A DNA stretch of 9,556 bases from JBEKOF01 sp050015895 (GTDB lineage Bacteria; Verrucomicrobiota; Verrucomicrobiia; Limisphaerales; Palsa-1400). The notes below the pieces were generated by a model, which did no database searches, was not told the origin of the DNA, and saw nothing but the letters and a program-made list of their open reading frames with translations. Position 1 is the stretch's first letter; each line of letters starts with the position of its first letter. The stretch spans positions 1 through 9,556 of the forward strand of contig JBEKAN010000159.1 of the NCBI GenBank assembly GCA_050015895.1. Direction: 5' to 3'. Shown here piece after piece: positions 1-5,961 of the stretch. The position numbers and the translations under genes were made by a program.

Positions 1-1
1 T

Positions 2-1045
2 AATAATTGCACCAAAGAGAAGGCGGACAAGGTCCACATATTGAAGGGCGGCCACAAGCGGATGGCCCAGGTCCTGTTCTTGGAGATCATGGCCCTGGCG
101 AAAACTTACGGCATCGGGAGAATCGGCTTTTTGACGCTGACCTTCAAGGATCACGTCACCAATCTGCAGGAAGCGCAACGCCGTTTCCGCTCAATCCGGG
201 CACATGTCATCGTCAGCCGTTACGAGCGGGCCATTGTGGTCTGGGAGCGGCAGGAGTCACGGCGGATTCACTTTCACCTGGTGGTTGTCCTCAAGGATGA
301 CATTCGGACGGGGGCGGATTTCGCGGCCTTCAAACGGCAGGATTACCGGAGCGCAAATGCGGCGCTGCGGGCGGAGTGGGCGTTCTGGCGTCAAACCTGC
401 CCGAAATACCGCTTTGGACGGCATGAACTGATGCCGGTCAAGTCCAGCGCGGAAGGCATTGCTCGTTACGTCGGCAAATACATCGCCAAACACATTCGGC
501 AACGGCTTCCAGAGGACAAGGGCGCCCGGCTCGTCCGGTTCATCGGGTACAAGGCCGGGGATCGCACTGCCGGTTGCCGGTTCTCCTGGAACACCGATAA
601 TGCCTGGCTCTGGCGTCACAAGGTGGCGGCGTACGCCAAGGCATTAGGGGCCAAAGACAGTGATGCTCTGCGGAGAGTTTTCGGCCCCCGCTGGGCGTAC
701 CTGCGCTGCCAGGAGATTCTGTCCGAAGCCCTGACGGGCGTCGTTTTTCCATCGGAATCGGCCGCCATGAAGTCATACGAAATGGAAATCCCGATGATTC
801 ATGCCCGCTGCAAGGCGGACCACTCCGATGAAAAGCGTATCGTGAACCGGACTTTCCTTCTTGGGAATGAATCGTTGAACGGGTGGCCGATATGGGCGCT
901 GCCGCCCGGGTACGATGAAAAAGTCGAGTCAAAGCCTTTGAGCGCGGAAATTGTCCGCGAGGGTGAGGAAAGGGCGCGGGAATTGCGATTGTACGCGGCC
1001 CGTCTCGAAGTGCTGGATGACCGCAATTTGGGGCGGTGGGATTAA
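2..1045 (+). CDS. HUH-type rolling-circle replication protein, 5' partial
   Basis: The reading frame is open from the left edge to TAA at 1043-1045. A TTG at 41 and an ATG at 62 are possible internal starts, but the codons before them look coding and no ribosome binding site is visible, so the true start probably lies outside the window. Numbering from the TTG at 41, the protein shows the three signatures of HUH endonucleases in order: a motif I-like strand FLTLTF (30-35), the metal-binding pair H77-F-H79 inside IHFHLVVVL, and a two-tyrosine motif III, ARYVGKYIAKH, with Y143 and Y147 three residues apart and lysines at 146 and 150. This Y-x-x-x-Y form is known from phiX174 gpA, filamentous-phage gene II proteins and related plasmid or satellite Reps, which nick one strand at an origin and stay covalently attached to its 5' end. 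The rest (about 200-334) is unrecognised. The exact family (inovirus Gp2, G2P-like or plasmid Rep) cannot be settled here. A replicative role in the mobile element is inferred from the integrase module downstream. Confidence 0.8.
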   Translation, partial: NNCTKEKADKVHILKGGHKRMAQVLFLEIMALAKTYGIGRIGFLTLTFKDHVTNLQEAQRRFRSIRAHVIVSRYERAIVVWERQESRRIHFHLVVVLKDDIRTGADFAAFKRQDYRSANAALRAEWAFWRQTCPKYRFGRHELMPVKSSAEGIARYVGKYIAKHIRQRLPEDKGARLVRFIGYKAGDRTAGCRFSWNTDNAWLWRHKVAAYAKALGAKDSDALRRVFGPRWAYLRCQEILSEALTGVVFPSESAAMKSYEMEIPMIHARCKADHSDEKRIVNRTFLLGNESLNGWPIWALPPGYDEKVESKPLSAEIVREGEERARELRLYAARLEVLDDRNLGRWD

Positions 1046-1267
1046 GTTGACGGATGCAGAAGCGCGGTGGGTGTGGCCGATGCGTGAGGTGAGCGGGCTT
1101 GGTTTGCTGGCGTTGAATTTTGGATGGAGCGGCTTCCTGTTTTGATCGGTTCGGCGCCCAGGCTTCGCCAGACTGGTGCAAGACGGCTGTTCCCCTTGCT
1201 GATTTGAGACAAACGCAGAGAAAAGGTCTGATGGTCCCTTATAAGATTGGTGACAGTGCAGCGCGTC

Positions 1268-1525
1268 ATGTGGCGATACGGTGTGGCGAACACGCCGCCG
1301 GAGAAGCGGAAATATCTGCGCAAGAGCCAACCCTGGTCGGAAGATTTCACGGCCAAGTTGTTTTGCAACGTCGAGTTCAGGCGTGAACGTCTGCCGAAAG
1401 TGATCGGGCCTGACGCGGAATTTGACTGGACGGTGGAGGTGAGGAAAATCGTGCTATCCTTTCAGTTTTTCGGTATAGTGAAAGCCTACAATTCGGCTGT
1501 CAAATGCGATAAAAAGGAATTTTGA
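1268..1525 (+). CDS. Possible small or truncated hypothetical protein
   Basis: An ATG at 1268 (with GTG and TTG alternatives at 1250 and 1247) opens a frame of about 85 codons. Its first 60 or so codons, beginning MWRYGVANTPPEKRKYLRK, have mixed charged and aromatic residues and G/C-rich third positions, like the neighbouring Rep gene. After about 1445 the composition becomes AT-rich and the frame runs antisense over the 3' end of the leftward gene that stops at 1454. That looks like a coding sequence whose original 3' end was lost when the AT-rich segment arrived. A TATAAG sequence lies at 1240-1245, but no matching -35 box is seen. I do not recognise a family. It may be a gene remnant or simply a chance frame. 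The stretch 1046-1267 shows no other gene. Confidence 0.3.
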   Translation: MWRYGVANTPPEKRKYLRKSQPWSEDFTAKLFCNVEFRRERLPKVIGPDAEFDWTVEVRKIVLSFQFFGIVKAYNSAVKCDKKEF

Positions 1526-2125
1526 TTTCTCGGCTAAATTTCTATAGGTTGCAATCGCCTGATCGAAATAATTATCCAACTCGGAAAGTTGCATGTCATT
1601 TGTTATCTTGAATATCATCAGCCTCAAGTCAGCGTTAGCAGCCAAGAGCTTTTGAAAGTCATATTTAATTTCTCCATAAGGGACTCCGCCGTCGCCCCTT
1701 CGCGCGTGGCGCCACTCGCATTCAGCCACTAAATCTAAACTAATCGGAAGATAATGATTTGGTTCGGGTGCCTCAGTGTACCAATGATGGTCGTAAAGCC
1801 ATTCCCTGTTTTTGTATTTTCCACCATTACATTGTCGAAGATGGGGCGAAAGTCGGTTCGCGTATGTCTTGAATTTCGGTTTACCTGGAAAATCTTTGTC
1901 CCCAAGCTCACTCAAAGCATCCTGAATAAGCGTCGTCTCGGGCGGTTTCTTCGCGTTCAACTGCTGCGATAGGGAGCCTAACCAATTGACGATATATTTG
2001 GACACTATGTCGCCAAGTTCTACGTCACGGGTTTCATTGGTAAATTTTTTCCACCTAGGCATTGTCCTAGCATCATCCTTCCGTTCGTCTTGTTGGCTGC
2101 GTGGAGAAAGTTCTGCTTGTTTCAT
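1454..2125 (-). CDS. Hypothetical protein with PD-(D/E)XK-nuclease-like pattern
   Basis: This is a 223-aa protein of unknown function. The start at 2125 shares an ATGA with the stop of the upstream gene, which argues for translational coupling. A second candidate start, M22 at 2062, begins the better-looking part of the protein (MPRWKKF). The N-terminal third is charged and probably helical. The centre holds EWLYDHHWYTE (108-118), then SLDLVAECEW (129-138) on a hydrophobic strand, then GEIKYDFQKLLAA (151-163) and another strand, LRLMIFKI (167-174). An acidic strand (D131, E135, E137) followed by E152 and K154 or K159 and an amphipathic helix resembles the core of restriction-endonuclease-like folds, but this is pattern inference, not a family match. 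No signal peptide or membrane segment is visible, so it is probably cytosolic. The gene is clearly more AT-rich than the Rep and integrase genes, suggesting a separate origin. Confidence 0.7.
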   Translation of the reverse strand: MKQAELSPRSQQDERKDDARTMPRWKKFTNETRDVELGDIVSKYIVNWLGSLSQQLNAKKPPETTLIQDALSELGDKDFPGKPKFKTYANRLSPHLRQCNGGKYKNREWLYDHHWYTEAPEPNHYLPISLDLVAECEWRHARRGDGGVPYGEIKYDFQKLLAANADLRLMIFKITNDMQLSELDNYFDQAIATYRNLAEKSKFLFIAFDSRIVGFHYTEKLKG

Positions 2126-4248
2126 GGCGTTGCCGTGCGGTAGAAGCGATGACTGAAATTTGTCGTGCCTATGTCAATAAAACTTTGTGCACCACCGTCG
2201 CCGTAGTTGGTGAGAACTGTCCAGTTCGTGAGATTGGTGGACCCCTGAATCCGATAGCTGTTGGTCGCATCGAAAATCGTGCTGAGACAGAATCCCGAGG
2301 CTTGCTTCATAGTAACTCCAAGGATAACTGGAGAGTTGGTCACGATCTCCACGGAGCCGATGTCGAAAGCGCCACCTTGTGGCCGCGCCACACCGCGTTG
2401 GTCAGTATTAGGAGCACCGGCGCTGGTTCCATTGTTGATGGCAAAACTGCCCGGAAGAGGTTCACTGGTCAGGGTAGGTCCACCGTTGTTTTGCAGCGGG
2501 CCGAGATCGGCCGACACGTCCTGAAAATCAAAAATACTCAACCCCGTCGCTCCTTGGTTGTTGCCGATTAAGTTGTAGCCAGAACTAAGGAACGAACCGT
2601 ATAAATCTGGGCTGGTATTGGGCACATTGTTTCCCGCCACAATCGTGTTCAGAAGATTCACACTTGCGCCATAATTATAGACACCACCTCCACAACCTTG
2701 GCCTTGGGGTCCATATCCATAAAGCGAGCTGAGTCCACCTGATCCACTCACACACGAATTGACCGCTATAGTGCAATTAACCAAGAAAAGGCTGCCTGTT
2801 TGAATTAAGATTGCCCCCCCGAAGCCGCTGCCGCCGCCTCCTCCGTAACCGTTATAACCGCTGGAAGTGGTGCCGCTGCCACCCGCACCACCGCCGAAGC
2901 CTGCAAGACCTCCTGCCCCTCCAAATTGCCCCGGACCACTCGTAACTGAGCCAGCGCCCCCGCCTCCACCGCCTCCACAGCCAAATTGTCCTGCGCCACC
3001 GTTTGTCCCTGGTTCGTTCCTGGCACCACCGGCACCACCGGCACCGCCTCCTGTACCATACCCACCACCATCCCCGCCGTTTCCACCATTACCTCCGGCC
3101 CCTGATCCTCCCCCTACATTGCCCCCATCGCCGCCGCAAGCTATGTTCTGAAAGAAAGTTGAATTCGTGATTGAGACTGTTCCGGAGCCACTAAACAACG
3201 CTCCCCCAAAGCCTCCCGCCCCACCCCCCCCACCCCCACCATCCGGACCCACAAAGTTGCCCGAACTCCCAGGTTGGCCGCTTGCGCCCGTTGCGCAGTT
3301 TGTTACAAAAGTCGATTGCGAAATGGTCAACGCCCCTGTGTTGTAAATCCCGCCCCCAAATCCTGCCGTAGCTAAATTGTTGGACATTGTCAGTTCGTTA
3401 GCCGCTAAAGATCCTGTGTTAAAAAGAGCTCCCCCATTTCCTCCTGCCTGATTACATGACAACTGCGAATCGTTCAAGACCATGGTTGCCGAGTTGTAAA
3501 CAGCCCCACCATTTGCGGCTTGATTTGTAGAGACTCCGGCATCGATTCCAGCTAGATTTCCAGAGATTACACACGATGAAATTGTGATGACGCCGCTGTT
3601 GATGATTGCCCCGCCGGAACCACCTTGAATGCCACCCATTCCAGCTAGATTTCCAGAGATTACAGAGGATGAAATTGCCATCACGCCGCTGTTGCTGATT
3701 GCCCCGCCGGAACCACTTCCAGATAGATTGGAAGAGATTACGGACGATGAAATTGCCATGACGCCGCTGTTCATAATTGCCCCTCCGCCGGCATAATACG
3801 GCGCATTGTGATTCGTGATAACACAACTGGTTACGGAGAGAGTGCTGGAGTTGCTGATCGCCGCTCCATTGCCGGTCGTCATTCCATTCGCAAGAACGAG
3901 ATTGGAGAGGCTGTTCGTCGTTCCCTCAACAAAAGTGAAAATCGGCCAGGATCCCCCGCCGCTGATGACCGTGGGAACATCTGCCCGCCCGGTGATCGCC
4001 ACGCTGTTCGTGATCGTGGGCAACTGCAACCCGAGCGTGATGGTATTCGTCACAGAAAATTGAATCTGATTGTTTCCCGGCGTGGCGTTCGCCAGAGCGA
4101 TTGTGACCGGCAGTGATCCCGCGCCGGATATGTTGGTTGTCGTGACGATGAACGTCGTTGCCTGAAGACAATGCGTGGTTGCGGCGACCAACCAGAAGGT
4201 GAGTCCAAAAGAGATAAATTTGTTTTTTCTCATATGCAGTTGCACCAT
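2122..4248 (-). CDS. Secreted Gly-rich beta-helix protein, choice-of-anchor Q type
   Basis: This 708-aa exported protein starts at 4248, with M6 at 4233 as a good alternative (MRKNKF). Residues 6-30 form a signal peptide: lysines, a hydrophobic core FGLTFWLVAA, and likely cleavage after LQA. Residues 31-330 are short beta-strand repeats with Asn, Ser and GGA turns (GGAISNSGVMAISSSVISGN and variants), the look of a right-handed parallel beta-helix. Residues 332-480 are almost pure glycine with Ala, Ser and Asn. Residues 580-634 (DLGPLQNNGGPT, DQRGVARPQGG, FDIGSVE) match the conserved end of choice-of-anchor Q proteins. The last 65 residues (YRIQGSTNLTNWTVLTNYG up to HRFYRTATP) form a C-terminal beta module common in Verrucomicrobiota secreted proteins. 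No catalytic site is visible, so an adhesive or surface-structural role is an inference. Its stop overlaps the start of the 223-aa gene. No convincing ribosome binding site is seen. Confidence 0.85.
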   Translation of the reverse strand: MVQLHMRKNKFISFGLTFWLVAATTHCLQATTFIVTTTNISGAGSLPVTIALANATPGNNQIQFSVTNTITLGLQLPTITNSVAITGRADVPTVISGGGSWPIFTFVEGTTNSLSNLVLANGMTTGNGAAISNSSTLSVTSCVITNHNAPYYAGGGAIMNSGVMAISSSVISSNLSGSGSGGAISNSGVMAISSSVISGNLAGMGGIQGGSGGAIINSGVITISSCVISGNLAGIDAGVSTNQAANGGAVYNSATMVLNDSQLSCNQAGGNGGALFNTGSLAANELTMSNNLATAGFGGGIYNTGALTISQSTFVTNCATGASGQPGSSGNFVGPDGGGGGGGAGGFGGALFSGSGTVSITNSTFFQNIACGGDGGNVGGGSGAGGNGGNGGDGGGYGTGGGAGGAGGARNEPGTNGGAGQFGCGGGGGGGAGSVTSGPGQFGGAGGLAGFGGGAGGSGTTSSGYNGYGGGGGSGFGGAILIQTGSLFLVNCTIAVNSCVSGSGGLSSLYGYGPQGQGCGGGVYNYGASVNLLNTIVAGNNVPNTSPDLYGSFLSSGYNLIGNNQGATGLSIFDFQDVSADLGPLQNNGGPTLTSEPLPGSFAINNGTSAGAPNTDQRGVARPQGGAFDIGSVEIVTNSPVILGVTMKQASGFCLSTIFDATNSYRIQGSTNLTNWTVLTNYGDGGAQSFIDIGTTNFSHRFYRTATP
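2810..3255 (-). repeat. Low-complexity glycine-rich tract (GGN repeats)
   Basis: This block codes for residues 332-480 of the beta-helix protein as runs of GGT, GGC, GGG and GGA codons. The + strand is correspondingly C-rich and produces a spurious poly-Pro/Ala frame at 2867-3151. The coding strand has homopolymer runs of eight G (3224-3231) and seven G (2814-2820). The frame stays intact across the block, so it is translated as written here. Confidence 0.85.
3215..3237 (-). other. Candidate G-quadruplex in coding strand
   Basis: On the - strand four G runs of five, eight, four and three bases are separated by single-base loops (T, T, C). This satisfies the usual G3+ short-loop quadruplex pattern. 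It lies in the mRNA sense strand, inside codons for the Gly-rich tract, so it could form in RNA as well as DNA. Whether it folds or matters in the cell is unknown. Confidence 0.55.
3548..3790 (-). repeat. Three tandem intragenic repeats encoding beta-helix rungs
   Basis: Three near-identical DNA units start at 3548, 3641 and 3719 on the + strand. Each contains a version of CCAGCTAGATTTCCAGAGAT followed by GATGAAATTG and ACGCCGCTGTT. They encode protein units of the form NSGV(M/I)(A/T)ISS(S/C)VIS(S/G)NL, about residues 153-235 of the beta-helix protein. The spacing between units differs (93 and 78 bases) because of a short Gly-rich insertion between rungs. Such similarity at the DNA level indicates recent internal duplication and a site where copy number could change by recombination. 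Confidence 0.8.
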
Positions 4249-4296
4249 TTTGATGGAGTTTTTTGTCAGCGCGTCTTGCCCTGTCCAAGAGAAAGA

Positions 4297-4315
4297 GGCG
4301 TGACGTACTCACGCC
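4297..4315. repeat. Perfect stem-loop upstream of beta-helix gene
   Basis: GGCGTGA and TCACGCC form a perfect 7-bp stem around the 5-base loop CGTAC. On the - strand it is followed by a pyrimidine-rich stretch (TCTTTCTCTT), about 50 bases before the start at 4248. It could be part of the 5' untranslated region of the beta-helix gene, a weak terminator or an operator. The sequence alone does not decide. Confidence 0.55.
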
Positions 4316-4612
4316 CCAACTCAGGCACTGGTATGCCTTCAACGGGACGCTTTCCGGCGCGCCCGATCTGGGCGTGCCTCGAACCGTGTCCGTTGCGTGA
4401 AATTACCAGTTTCGAGTTGGACAGCAGCCAAAGCCGCAAATCTGTTTTTTCGGTTTGGTCACATACGTATTTTTGGGACATTTGGATTCAAGCAAAACTA
4501 AGCACCAATTGCAAGCGTGAAGTTCTTGCGGAAAAACTGTTTGCAAGTGAGGTGCCATCAACGCTTTAGGGATCGCTAGCGGGCTGTCGGCGGCGAGCGG
4601 GTAAACGCGATT

Positions 4613-4630
4613 GCCGCCTCTCGCGGCGGC
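4613..4630. repeat. GC-rich stem-loop, dispersed-repeat-like
   Basis: GCCGCC and GGCGGC pair around the loop TCTCGC. The surrounding - strand sequence (about 4615-4660) loosely resembles the palindromic block at 7588-7688: both translate as LALSRRER in one frame. That suggests both belong to a dispersed chromosomal repeat family. The resemblance is partial. Confidence 0.4.
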
Positions 4631-4829
4631 TGAGAGCGAGTGATGGCACAGTCTGATTTTCACCAGCCGCAACAGCGGACAACAAAACTGACACCCAAAA
4701 AGCCTCCTCCCCCTGATTTCGTTGTCCTGGTGGTGATGGCGGTGGATTCCATGTTGCGAAGGGGTGTTTCCACACGGCCACTGGGCGCAAGCTGGAATCC
4801 AGCGACTTCACGACCAGGCTGACATCGGG

Positions 4830-4918
4830 GGCGCGGTGAGGGCGGAAGTTTCGTAAAGGCCGTGATGCGCGGCTTGCCGGCTGATGGGGCTTTACGAAAC
4901 TTTTGCGCTCACCGCGCC
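4830..4918. repeat. Large imperfect palindrome with 29-bp arms
   Basis: The left arm 4830-4858 and right arm 4890-4918 are inverted copies. GGCGCGGTGAG and GTTTCGTAAAG in the left arm are matched exactly by CTTTACGAAAC and CTCACCGCGCC in the right, giving 26 of 29 paired positions. The mismatches all sit in the 7-base middle block. The 31-base loop contains its own small hairpin (CGGC-TT-GCCG, 4870-4879). Weaker symmetry seems to extend outward to about 4811 and 4939. No open frame explains it. Candidates are a MITE-like element, a recombination or replication site of the mobile element, or a bidirectional terminator; no T-tract supports the last. Confidence 0.8.
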
Positions 4919-4939
4919 GGGGCTGGCCTGTCTTCGACG

Positions 4940-5035
4940 ATTTGAGACGGTGAAACGGAGTGGAATGGAAGCGCAGGCCGGTGGAGACGTTCACTGGTCG
5001 GCGCCGGAAAGGAGCGGAGTGGAACCGGCTCAAAT
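4940..5035. repeat. 12-bp inverted repeat pair spaced by 72 bases
   Basis: ATTTGAGACGGT at 4940-4951 is the inverse of ACCGGCTCAAAT at 5024-5035, with 11 of 12 positions matching. Between and beside the arms the 10-mer CGGAGTGGAA occurs twice in direct orientation (from about 4956 and 5015). The pair sits between two other palindromes, suggesting a structured cluster rather than chance. Function unknown. Confidence 0.55.
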
Positions 5036-5058
5036 TGGCGAAGTCAGGCCCCCAACGA

Positions 5059-5099
5059 GCCGATGTGTCGTTGAAAGCGGCTTTCGCCGACTCATCGGC
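5059..5099. repeat. Long two-part stem-loop
   Basis: GCCGATGTGTCG (5059-5070) pairs with CGACTCATCGGC (5088-5099) at 11 of 12 positions. Inside, GAAAGC (5073-5078) pairs perfectly with GCTTTC (5080-5085) around a single G, separated from the outer stem by a small 2x2 internal loop. A tighter alternative fold pairs CGCCGA with TCGGCG around CTCA (5085-5100). It lies about 80 bases before the promoter of the integrase operon. A terminator shielding that promoter, or a recombinase or Rep target, are possible; no T-run follows on the + strand. Confidence 0.7.
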
Positions 5100-5177
5100 G
5101 GGCAAGGGCTGAGGGCAACTGAATTCTGTTCCCGTAGCGGTTTGGCCTCGGGTTCAAGTTTTTTCAAAATTAGGGGG

Positions 5178-5205
5178 TTGACAACTTTGATAAGCATGGT
5201 AATTT
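5178..5205 (+). promoter_or_regulatory. Sigma-70-like promoter of the integrase operon
   Basis: A perfect -35 box TTGACA (5178-5183) is followed after 16 bases by TAATTT (5200-5205), preceded by TGG, so it has an extended -10 layout (TGnTAnnnT). Transcription would be expected near 5212. The first ATG of the operon is at 5216, so the mRNA would be leaderless or nearly so. No Shine-Dalgarno sequence precedes that ATG, which agrees. The -10 hexamer itself is weak. Confidence 0.5.
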
Positions 5206-5215
5206 CACCAACGAT

Positions 5216-5755
5216 ATGGCACCAGAACATCAAACGCCAGCGAGCGCGACTGAAATCGGCCTGAATTTGGTCGGTCACGCAAGGTCCACGGATTTTAGCG
5301 CGAATCGCGGGCTTGTCATTGAGCTGTTCCCGTATATTTTCGAGGCGTCCCAGAGAATGAGCGCGCGGGCGATTAGCCGTTTTCTGCTGGAGGAACAAGG
5401 GGTGAAATTGAGCGCCGTCACCATCACGAAAGCCCTAAATGATCCCGAAAAGAGTTGGAATGCCTTTTTCGACCTGATTGAGCCTTCCGCGCGGGCAATT
5501 GCGAATTGGGCGAAAGGCGAGACGTTAAAGTGGTTGTTTAAGAGCAGAGCCGAGTACGAAGAGGGGATTGATCGCTCGATTGGGAATCCAATTGGTCGGC
5601 TTGCTGCCAAGTTGTTGGTGAAAGGCGATGTCGTTGCGGCAGACAGGGTTCTTCGGGAGAAATGGTTTTGTATCAACATTGAAACACGCCAAAAGGCAAA
5701 GCCATATCTGGAAAGCCGCCTGGCCGTTTGGATGGATAAGGTGAAAACGAAATGA
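5216..5755 (+). CDS. Hypothetical protein, first gene of integrase operon
   Basis: This 179-aa protein has no recognised family. The ATG at 5216 is the first start after an in-frame stop at 5171, and no ribosome binding site is present. Residues 48-74 (from MSARAISRFLLEEQGV through SAVTITKAL) resemble a helix-turn-helix: an 'ISRFLLEE' helix, a turn, then a recognition-like helix. DNA binding is therefore plausible, perhaps as a regulator or accessory excision factor, but this is inference. The C-terminal half has alternating Arg/Lys and hydrophobic residues and ends ESRLAVWMDKVKTK. There is no signal peptide or membrane segment. Its TGA overlaps the ATG of the AlpA-like gene (ATGA), so the two are translationally coupled and co-transcribed with the integrase. 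The position suggests a conserved part of the integration module rather than cargo. Confidence 0.8.
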   Translation: MAPEHQTPASATEIGLNLVGHARSTDFSANRGLVIELFPYIFEASQRMSARAISRFLLEEQGVKLSAVTITKALNDPEKSWNAFFDLIEPSARAIANWAKGETLKWLFKSRAEYEEGIDRSIGNPIGRLAAKLLVKGDVVAADRVLREKWFCINIETRQKAKPYLESRLAVWMDKVKTK

Positions 5756-5961
5756 GCACTGATGAGGGAAAGAAATTGGACCGGGTGATGAGGTTGCCAG
5801 AGATCGCGGGCGTCCTGGGCGTCTGTGTGCGGTCGGTTCGGCGGATGATTGACCGGGGCGAATTGCCGCCGTGTGTGCGGGTTGGCCGCGCGGTGGGTTT
5901 AATGCAGAGCGAAATTGAAGCGTACCTTGAGCGTATGCGCAATGAAAGGGTGAGGCAATGA
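5752..5961 (+). CDS. AlpA/excisionase-like helix-turn-helix protein
   Basis: This 69-aa protein consists almost wholly of one MerR-like winged HTH of the AlpA/HTH_17 type. Residues 12-25 (VMRLPEIAGVLGVC) give the first helices. RSVRRMIDRGELPPCVRVG (27-45) gives the recognition helix followed by the typical 'G-x-LP..VRVGR' wing. SEIEAYLERM (53-62) is the terminal helix. Proteins of this kind act as recombination directionality factors, biasing the integrase toward excision, or as activators of integrase expression, by binding DNA near the attachment site. It overlaps the upstream gene by ATGA at 5752-5755 and the integrase start by ATGA at 5958-5961. That tight coupling to the recombinase supports an excisionase role. 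The exact function is inferred from family and context. Confidence 0.85.
   Translation: MSTDEGKKLDRVMRLPEIAGVLGVCVRSVRRMIDRGELPPCVRVGRAVGLMQSEIEAYLERMRNERVRQ

Larger units (their letters stand above)
4249..5215. other. Long non-coding region rich in palindromes
   Basis: This stretch separates the leftward beta-helix gene from the rightward integrase operon. Frames are open here on both strands (for example 4566-5105 on the - strand and 4884-5264 on the + strand), but they have Pro/Arg/Ser-rich translations without domain features and pass straight through stem-loops, so I treat them as chance. The region contains a hairpin near the beta-helix gene (4297-4315), a GC-rich hairpin (4613-4630), a large palindrome (4830-4918), a 12-bp inverted repeat (4940-5035), a long hairpin (5059-5099) and a promoter (5178-5205). 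The leader of the beta-helix gene must lie at its left end, but I see no convincing promoter for it. Confidence 0.6.

Noticed and set aside
540..1181. 213-aa open frame on the - strand
   Set aside because: Antisense to the HUH Rep gene. The Pro/Arg/Ser-rich translation without motifs is typical of a shadow frame.
2101..2571. 156-aa open frame on the + strand
   Set aside because: Antisense to the conserved C-terminal anchor and the RIQGSTNLTNWT module of the beta-helix protein, which is clearly the coding strand.
2867..3151. Poly-Pro/Ala frame on the + strand
   Set aside because: This is the complement of the glycine-rich codons of the beta-helix protein. A long proline run here is expected and not evidence of a gene.
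3548..3790. CRISPR-like array
   Set aside because: The repeats are in frame within a beta-helix coding sequence, differ in spacing, continue as protein-level rungs on both sides and lack unique spacers or cas genes.
5059..5099. Intrinsic terminator
   Set aside because: The stem is strong, but no T-run follows on the + strand, and the - strand has no gene ending here, so a terminator call is not supported.
4566..5105. 179-aa open frame on the - strand
   Set aside because: It crosses three stem-loops and a dispersed-repeat-like segment, is rich in Pro, Arg and Ser, and has no recognisable domain. A true gene is unlikely.
4884..5264. 126-aa open frame on the + strand
   Set aside because: It starts inside the large palindrome, covers the promoter and overlaps the start of the 179-aa operon gene in another frame. 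Its composition does not look coding.
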